Below, piece by piece: positions 57,463-64,000 of a stretch of DNA of 64,000 nt. A program made the position numbers and the translations under genes. This stretch comes from Emmonsiellopsis sp. PD_33 (Eukaryota; Ascomycota; Eurotiomycetes; Onygenales; Ajellomycetaceae): the NCBI GenBank assembly GCA_032988165.1, contig JANTQF010000061.1:1-64000 (forward strand), given 5' to 3'. The notes under the pieces were generated by a model. It made no database searches. It saw nothing but the letters and a program-made list of their open reading frames with translations, and was not told the DNA's origin. Each line of letters starts with the position of its first letter. The stretch's first letter is position 1.

Positions 57463-57938
57463 TGTGGTCGGTGGTTGGTGGTGAGGAGGAGGGTGTGTTG
57501 TCGTGGCTCGGTCAATGCATTAAGAGCAATGGTCAAGATGGATATAGCAGCATCAGCGTAGTCGTTGTTTTGTCTTGTCTTGTTCTGTTTTGTTTCTGTG
57601 TTGAAGTCGCTGCTGATGTTTGTGGTTGGATTTGGGTTTTGATTTGCGCGTGCGGGCGGGAAGCTTTTTTGTCCTCCGAACGACGCTAAAAAATGGCTGG
57701 GCTAAGAAATCTATCAAAACCATCATCATCTCGAAAAACGAAATTCTTTCGAACCAACAACACAACACAGTTTTTCAACCACACTGGTTTTCTTCCCCTT
57801 TTGCTCCTGAGAAGCTAGAGGGTTTTAATTTTGTTTCCGTAGCTGTTATCGCAGCCACCAACTCCTCTACCTATCCCAACCATCTCACGCAGCGCATCCA
57901 TCATCATATAATCCCCAGTCCACCCCTCCGTATCCGCC
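57463..57938. promoter_or_regulatory. Bidirectional promoter region, cmc1 and utp11
   Basis: 476 bases between divergent start codons, rich in TTTTG/TTGTC-type pyrimidine repeats near 57560-57600. No gene was seen and no specific element was identified. Confidence 0.5.
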
Positions 57939-58911
57939 ATGTCGTCCATGCGGAATGCCGTCCAGCGGCGGCCACACCGCGAACGGGCCCAGCCCGCCGC
58001 CCGCGAGAAATGGGGAATCCTCGAGAAACACAAGGTGCGTTAACTACCGCCTCCAAGCCCCCATCCCATCCCATCCATCTTCCTCCCAGCTCTCCCAGCC
58101 CAGAAGCAGCATATAAACTGACCACTTATTCAAAACCCCTCCACAGGACTACTCCCTCCGAGCGCGCGACTACAACGTGAAAAAAGCAAAACTGCAGCGT
58201 CTGCGCGAAAAAGCCCGCGACCGAAACCCGGACGAGTTCGCCTTCGGGATGATGTCTGATGGCTCGAAGAGGCAGGGGAAACACGGCGCGAGAGACTCCA
58301 AGGCGACGCAGCTGAGTCATGATGCGGTTAAGTTGCTCAAGACGCAGGATGCGGGGTATCTGAGGGTTGTCGGGGAGAAGGTTAGGAGGCAGCTTGAGGG
58401 GGTGGAGATGGAGGATAGGTTGCAGAGGGGGATGAGGGGGGCGCTTGGTGAGGAGGAGGGGGGGGGGAGTGAGGATGAGGATGATGATTATGATGAGGAT
58501 GGGGTGGGTGGGAGGGGATTGGGGAGGGGGAAGAAGGTGGTGTTTGCGGAGTCGGTGGAGGAGCAGAGGAGGTTAGGGGAGGGGGTGGACGGGGATGATG
58601 GGGATGGGGATGAGGATATGGAGAGTGGTGGGGAGGTGTCGTTTGGGGAGAAGCAGGCCAAACAGGGGCAAAGATCGAAGAAACAGATTGAGGCGGAGGT
58701 GCGGGCGCGGAGGGAATTGATACAGGCTAGGAGGTTAAAGAAGAGGGCGGCTGAGGTGCGGAGTAAGAAGATTGAGGCATTGCGGATACAGCATAAGGAG
58801 CTTTTGGCGGCCGAGCAGGAGCTGGATCGGCAACGGGGGAAGATGGAACATTCTGTTGGAGGGGTTAATAAGTTTGGGGTCAAGTGGAAGGTTAGGGAGA
58901 GGAAGAGGTGA
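57939..58911 (+). CDS. utp11: U3 snoRNP-associated protein Utp11
   Basis: Exons are 57939-58034 and 58147-58911, giving 286 residues. The N terminus matches Utp11: SSMRNAVQRRPHRERAQP, then WGILEKHKDYSLRARDYNVK, and RNPDEFAFGMMSDGSKR. Also conserved are LLKTQDAGYLRVVGEKVRR and the basic C terminus (FGVKWKVRERKR). Utp11 belongs to the small-subunit processome and is needed for 18S rRNA maturation in the nucleolus. An acidic Gly/Glu/Asp-rich region (58440-58660) interrupts the conserved parts and may be an expansion. As in TAF9, the coding strand passes from C-rich to strongly G-rich. Confidence 0.92.
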
Positions 58912-59156
58912 GCGTTTTATGTTCTTCTGTTTTTTTAATTGTGAGTACAGGAGTTTTTGTTCCTTTTATTTGGGTTTATATAGATAAAGATAGGGTGTTC
59001 TAAAACAGGCGCAAATACCAAAATTATATCAGGTTAATGAGACTGGATTCGGGAATCAACCCACTGACAGGAATGTAAATTACAAAAGATGAAGATATCC
59101 CAAACAGAAACCCCCCTCAAGTTTCTCTCCTATCCCCCATCACCTCCCTCAATCCC

Positions 59157-60192
59157 CTACAGCCTACTAGGCATCCTGACTGCCCCATCCAACCTAAACA
59201 CACTCCCATTAACCATCCCATTCCTCACACACCCCAGCACAAACTCCGCAAACTCCTCCGGCCTCCCCATCCTCAACGGATACTCAATCATCCCGGTATT
59301 AATCCCACTCCTCTCCGCCGTACTAGGCCTCTTCTTCTCTCCACTTCCACTCCCACCCCCCTTCCCAGCACCAGCACCAGCACCAGTACCAGCACCACCA
59401 CCCGCAGCCTTCCTCGGCGTCATCGTCATCCCCGTCTGAAACACCCCTGGCGCAACACCCAGCACTCTAATCCCCGCCGCCCTCCCCACCTCCCTCGCCA
59501 ACGGCAACACCAGCCCCGCCACCGCCGCCTTGCTCGCCGAATACGCCACCTGGCCCACCTGCCCCTCATACGCCGCCACGCTCGACACAACAACCACCAC
59601 CCCACGTTCCCCATCGTCCCCCTCCGGCTCCACAGCCGCGATATGCGGCAGCACCAACCTGATCAAATCCACCGTCCCGCGCAGATTAATCGCAATGACG
59701 CGGTCAAACGCCTCAATGGACATTGTCTTGACCGCATCGCTGGTGCTGTTGTTTGGGTCCTGGCGCGGCAATGCGCGCTCGCCGTAGCCGATGCCCGCGC
59801 AGCAGATTACGCCGCCTAGGGGGAAGTGGGTGGCTGTGTTGATCCAGGTTAGGGTGGAGGAGATGGCGTGTTGGAGGCTGGCGGTGCGGGAGACGTCGGT
59901 TTTTGTGTAGAGGGTTCGGGCTGGGTTGGTGAGGAGGGGGGAGGCGGTGGGCGGGGGGGGGTTGATGTCGAGGATTGAGACGTTGGCGCCGGCGGAGAGG
60001 AGGGTGAGGGTTGTTGCGAGGCCGAGGCCGGAGGAGCTGGTGGCGGTTGTTGGTGTTAGATTGGTTTGGTTGTTGGGTGTGTAGTTAGGGGGTGGTTTTG
60101 GGATGGGATGGGATATTGGGTGGATTTGATGGATTGGATGGTTTTATCACTTACCCGCCGGAAACGACGAATGTGCGTCCTTCTGTCTTCAT
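59157..60192 (-). CDS. Short-chain dehydrogenase/reductase
   Basis: Exons are 60192-60155 and 60036-59157, giving 305 residues. The NAD(P)-binding glycine motif is formed across the intron (VVSGGSSGLGLA, near 9-20). Further SDR blocks are GGVICCAGIGYGE, AINLRGTVDLIRLVLPHIAA, VVVSSVAAYEG and the catalytic YSASK (AYSASKAAVAGLV). The overall pattern (GMTMTP, FAEFVLGCVRNGMVNGSVFRLDGAVRM) resembles type-2 3-hydroxyacyl-CoA dehydrogenases (HSD17B10-like). A Gly/Ala-rich insertion (AAGGGAGTGAGAGAG and beyond) sits in the substrate loop and is unusual. The substrate is unknown. The gene is tandem with his4 on the same strand, 735 bases downstream. Confidence 0.85.
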
Positions 60193-60927
60193 TTTTGCTG
60201 CTTTTTGTATGTTTTGTATTTTCCTCCTTTTTCCTGTTCGTTGGATTCCACACAAGGGAGAATGCTGCTTGGACTGGCTGGGTGAGGCTGGGAGAGTGAG
60301 CTTCGGTAATTGCGGGGAACGGCCTGGAGTAAATAAACCACTTACTCCGCAAATTAGGTGTATCTATTAGCTCCAATCTATGTAACCACCGGGTAGCCAA
60401 ATGTAGAAATGGCCTGGGATCAAGAATTTGAAGTCCTAGAAAAAGGATGAAGCTGCGTATCCCTTGGAAGTTGAGTTGGTTGTTGCAAGTGTCCGGGATT
60501 CGTCGATGGAGTTCTTGGGCCTCGGCATTTCAGGTGATAGTTATCGCTCCTTCCACGGCCGGGGGGGATGGTGCACGCACTTCTAACAGCCCCTGAAGAT
60601 TATATTGTTATCCGGTAGAATTGAAAGGAAAGGGAGATGATCTCGATTATTCTATTGCGCTAATCCATGCATATCTTTAATCTTTTTGTCTCGCGTTGTG
60701 TCACATCACTCATAAACCCTCGCTTTTCTGTTGATTCTGGTCCTTTTCCCTTTCGTTGTTTTGTGACCCCGCCAGATGCTGCTTGATGACCCGGAAAGAA
60801 GACTTGAAAAGAAACCCTTTCGTAAATCGAAACAAAAGAAGAAAAAGAAAACTTTAGAATCCCGAGCTTCTCGAAAAAAGGCACATAGAATTAAAAACCA
60901 ATCCCTGCTGTGATTCATTTGCGCCAT
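60193..60927 (-). other. Spacer between his4 and the SDR gene
   Basis: 735 bases. It carries the his4 3' UTR and the SDR promoter. No gene or clear motif was seen; short open frames overlap on both strands. Confidence 0.5.
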
Positions 60928-63623
60928 TCATTTACCAGCCTTATTCATATAGTCCATACGAATGCTGACCGCCCGACGATGAGCATCCAACCCCTCAACC
61001 GATGCCAACTGCATCACGGCACCGGAGACATTGCGCAGGCCCTCAGCGGTGAGGTTGGAGCTGGTGATGTGCTTGACGAAGGAGGCGAGGTTGACGCCCG
61101 AGTATTGTTTTGCGTAACCGTAGGTTGCTAGAGGGGTTATTAGCTAAATGCAAATAGGTAGGGAACCATATGAAGGGCAAGAACTTACGCAGGGAGTGAT
61201 TAACACCAGCAGAGTAATCGCCCACGCTCTCCGGTGTCCACTCGCCAATGAACACGCTTCCGGCGTTCTGGACCAGGGGAACGACATCTGCCGCATTCTT
61301 CACCTGGAGGATAAGATGCTCGGGCGCATACTGGTTGCTGAGCGTGATGGCTTCGTTGATATCCTTCACGACAAAAGTGACAGAGTGGTCAATGGCGCCA
61401 CGGACAATGTCGACACGGGGAAGGGCCATGGCTTGCGAGTGTAGCTCAGCTTCAATAGCCTTGAGGTGAGAATCGTCAAGGTCGATGGCGATCAGAATAA
61501 CCTGGGAATCAACACCGTGTTCTGCCTGGCTGAGGAGATCGGAAGCAACGAATGCTGGGTTGGCGTCCTTGTCAGCGACGACGAGAACTTCGCTGGGGCC
61601 CGCGGGCATGTCGATGCTGACGCCTGCTGAGGTGTCGTTTGAGACCAGCATCTTAGCCGCAGTGACGAATTGGTTGCCGGGTCCGAGAATCTTGTCGACC
61701 TTGCTGATGCTCTCAGTACCATAGGCCATGGCTGCGACGGCCTGGGCACCACCAGCTAGGACAATGCTCTCAGCTCCGACTTTGTGTGCGATGTATACGA
61801 TTTCGGGCGAGATGCTGCCGTCAGATCGTGGTGGCGAGGCGATGACGATCTTCTGGCATCCTGCTACCATGGCGGGAACGCCAAGCATCATAGCGGTGGA
61901 GGGCAGGACGGCTGTTCCACCAGGAACATAGAGGCCAACACGCTCGATCGCGCGAGAAAACCGGGAGCATACCACCCCTGGCATGGTTTCAACGTGCAGT
62001 GGCTTCTCATCCTTTTGAGCAGCGTGGAAGGTGCGGATGTTGTCGAAGCTGGTGTCAATAGCCTTAGTAGTTTCAGGGGTCAACTGCATCAGACTCTCTG
62101 GGAACGGCGCGCGGATGACAGGAGAGGTAAGAGAGGTGGCCTTATCAAACTTGTGGGTGTATTTCAAGACGGCTGCGTCTCCGTTGGCTTGGACATCCTC
62201 GATGATTGGCTTAACAAGAGCTACAATGGCATCGTTAGACTTTTGCGAGGGACGTTGCAAAGCCTCCTTTACAATATCCTCGGAAGTCTGGGCTGTAACA
62301 ATGCGCTTCATCTCGATCTTGCGAGTCGGATCTTCAGCTGGCTTGGCGGAGAGGCCAACTTTCTCAGCCCAGCCTTGTTTGGCGTCACCTTGTCTCCGCT
62401 TCAATTTCAGGTTCTTCAGGTCAAGATTCTTTTCGACATCCTCCAAGGTGACACCAGCAGCAACACACTTGGTAAGTGCAAAGTATAGCAAGTCGGCAGC
62501 TTCAAAGGCGATGTTCTCCTTTGTAGTGGCTTGGCAAAGCTCCTCAGCCTCTTCCATGATCTTTGCCTGGACGAGCTTGGGATCGTTGAAGAGTCTGGCA
62601 GTGTAAGAACCGGCCGGCGCATTCTCTTTGCGAGCTTGTAGGGTCTTTTGGAGGCGAGAGAGTCCTATATACTCGCCGAAGCAGCTTGCGGTTCCTAGAT
62701 GGCAGAATCCTTTAAGAAATGTTAGTAGGGGGCGATTAAAGAGCGATAACGAAGTAGGGAAGCCACATACCCCTGCCCTTCTGCTTCACAACAAAGACCA
62801 AGCAGTCACTGTCACAGTCGAAGTCAACCCGGACCAGCTCCTGCGTATCGCCGCTCGATTGGCCCTTGTACCAGAGACCGCGTTTCCTGCTCTGATAAAC
62901 ACCAGTGCCGGTCTTCAGAGCTTCAGAGATGCTCTGCTCGCTGCTCCACACCAGACCCAGCGCAACGCCTCTCTCATCTGTCACCACTGTAGCATAGAGA
63001 CCATTGTTACTATCGGCAGTGGCACCAGCAATCAACAGCTTCGCGGGGGAGGCATCGTCTTTCTCAAGCGACAAAGCGCTGGAGGGAATAACGCTGACAA
63101 CATTGTCCTTCTGGTTTGCGAGCACAGTTGCCTGAGTCGCGGCAGTATCGTATACACGATAGGCAGCCTTGACAGCCTCCTTGGCCGCCAATTCCGACAC
63201 AATGGCATCGATAGCCGGAGACGATATGGTGCTATACACACTAACTTCCCTCCGTTCAGGAACTTCAGCAGCCCAGCTCTTCAATGCGGCAATCTCGTCA
63301 GCGGAGGAGACGGAAACGATCAATCTCGCTGATGGGACAGATTGCTCCTTGGATAACGTGGCCAATTGAGCGGGTGTAACCAGCGCCTTGGACGCCCCTG
63401 TGTTGAGTACATCGACCACGTCTCCGGCCGATTCGATCGAGGTCGCATCGATGTAGATATCGAGGAGGGTGGAGTTTTCCTTAACGAAGGACACGGCTTG
63501 CTCGAGGGTGCATGATCTCAGCAGGGCGTGGCCGAAGTAGGAGATCTGCTTCAGGGAGAGGCCGGAGGGGGAGGGGGCGGAGAGGGACTGGGAGTCGACG
63601 GAGATGAGGAAGGGAATCCCCAT
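60928..63623 (-). CDS. his4: Trifunctional histidine biosynthesis protein HIS4
   Basis: Exons are 63623-62771, 62709-61189 and 61127-60928, giving 857 residues. Three enzymes lie in the order known for fungal His4. The phosphoribosyl-AMP cyclohydrolase spans about 215-300 (GLWYKGQSSGDTQELVRVDF, then FCHLGTASCF). The phosphoribosyl-ATP pyrophosphohydrolase spans about 305-400 (KIMEEAEELCQA, EAADLLYFALT). Histidinol dehydrogenase spans about 420-857 (GLYVPGGTAVLPSTAMMLG, KILGPGNQFVTAAK, SIDMPAGPSEVLVVADKDA, SQAEHG). Together they catalyse steps 2, 3 and the last two of histidine synthesis in the cytosol. No TGACTCA-type Gcn4/CpcA site is visible in the 377 upstream bases shown. The start at 63623 gives MGIPFLISVDSQSL, a normal N terminus. 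Confidence 0.97.
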
Positions 63624-64000
63624 TTTGAGGGCAGCCTCGCAGGGTGGGATTGAGGGTTTGGCAGGGGGGTTCGGAGGTTGGAGGAGAGTCCCAGGAGGGG
63701 GTTGCGAGAAAGGGAGGGGGGGTGTTCAAGAGAGTGTCGTGGAGTGTTGATGTCGAGCGGGATGTGTCACAGCCAAAAGATTGCTGGCCCCCCACCATGC
63801 CCGCACTAACCCAAAGCGGCCTGGCGCGGCTGGTTCCAGGTTCACGGCCCGCCGCCAAAGACCGCCCGCTAGGCGCAACCTTAATTTTACGAGCTGATTA
63901 CTACACACGAGGTATCTAGAGTAGATGTCTACTAATAATTCAGATAGGATATTTGAGAAACATCAAGATAGGGAGTGGTTGCAAACAGTGAACTCTCTAT
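63624..64000. other. his4 upstream region, cut by the window end
   Basis: 377 bases that include the his4 leader and proximal promoter. The first 180 bases are purine-rich on the plus strand. No gene is supported before the window ends. Confidence 0.5.

Overview
The window is eukaryotic nuclear DNA from a filamentous ascomycete (Pezizomycotina). Genes are split by many short introns of about 45-120 bases with GTRNGT donors and CTRAY-type branch sites. The gene content is fungal throughout: a LaeA-type methyltransferase, Sfp1, Swd1, a trifunctional HIS4, Tma23 and an RPB1 with degenerate YSPTSPx heptads. Long AT-rich, homopolymer-bearing intergenic stretches and the overall protein flavour suggest a Eurotiomycete, possibly Onygenales. 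That placement is inference and has not been tested by any search.

I support 20 protein genes. Left part (0-18 kb): SFP1 zinc-finger regulator (-), DUS3 tRNA dihydrouridine synthase (+), a BAP31/Yet-type ER protein (+) converging on the ERAD subunit HRD3 (-), and a 1260-residue fusion of a cholesterol-oxidase-type GMC flavoprotein with an alpha/beta hydrolase (-). Middle (18-36 kb) is gene-poor: an F-box protein (+), an aldehyde dehydrogenase (+), a WDR89-type WD40 protein (-) and a LaeA-type methyltransferase (+), separated by 1.5-3.9 kb of non-coding DNA. Right part (35-64 kb) is dense housekeeping: SWD1 (-)/RPB1 (+) head to head, TMA23 (+) converging on THG1 (-), a membrane-anchored FN3/coiled-coil protein (-) head to head with the lipin phosphatidate phosphatase (+), TAF9 (+), CMC1 (-)/UTP11 (+) head to head, an SDR (-) and HIS4 (-).

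Exon joins were worked out by hand from splice motifs and reading phase. Every model closes in frame to its stop codon. Functional themes are chromatin and transcription (SFP1, LaeA, SWD1, RPB1, TAF9), tRNA and ribosome maturation (DUS3, THG1, TMA23, UTP11), ER function and lipids (BAP31, HRD3, lipin) and metabolism (HIS4, ALDH, SDR, GMC-hydrolase). No clustered biosynthetic locus, CRISPR array, convincing tRNA/rRNA or intact transposon was seen.

The most unusual signals are: a within-gene switch from C-rich to G-rich coding strand shared by all four genes at 55-60 kb and several elsewhere; TACCG-type short repeats scattered through the 3.9 kb upstream of the LaeA-type gene; a cysteine nucleophile elbow in the GMC-hydrolase fusion; and three short introns that are multiples of three without stop codons.
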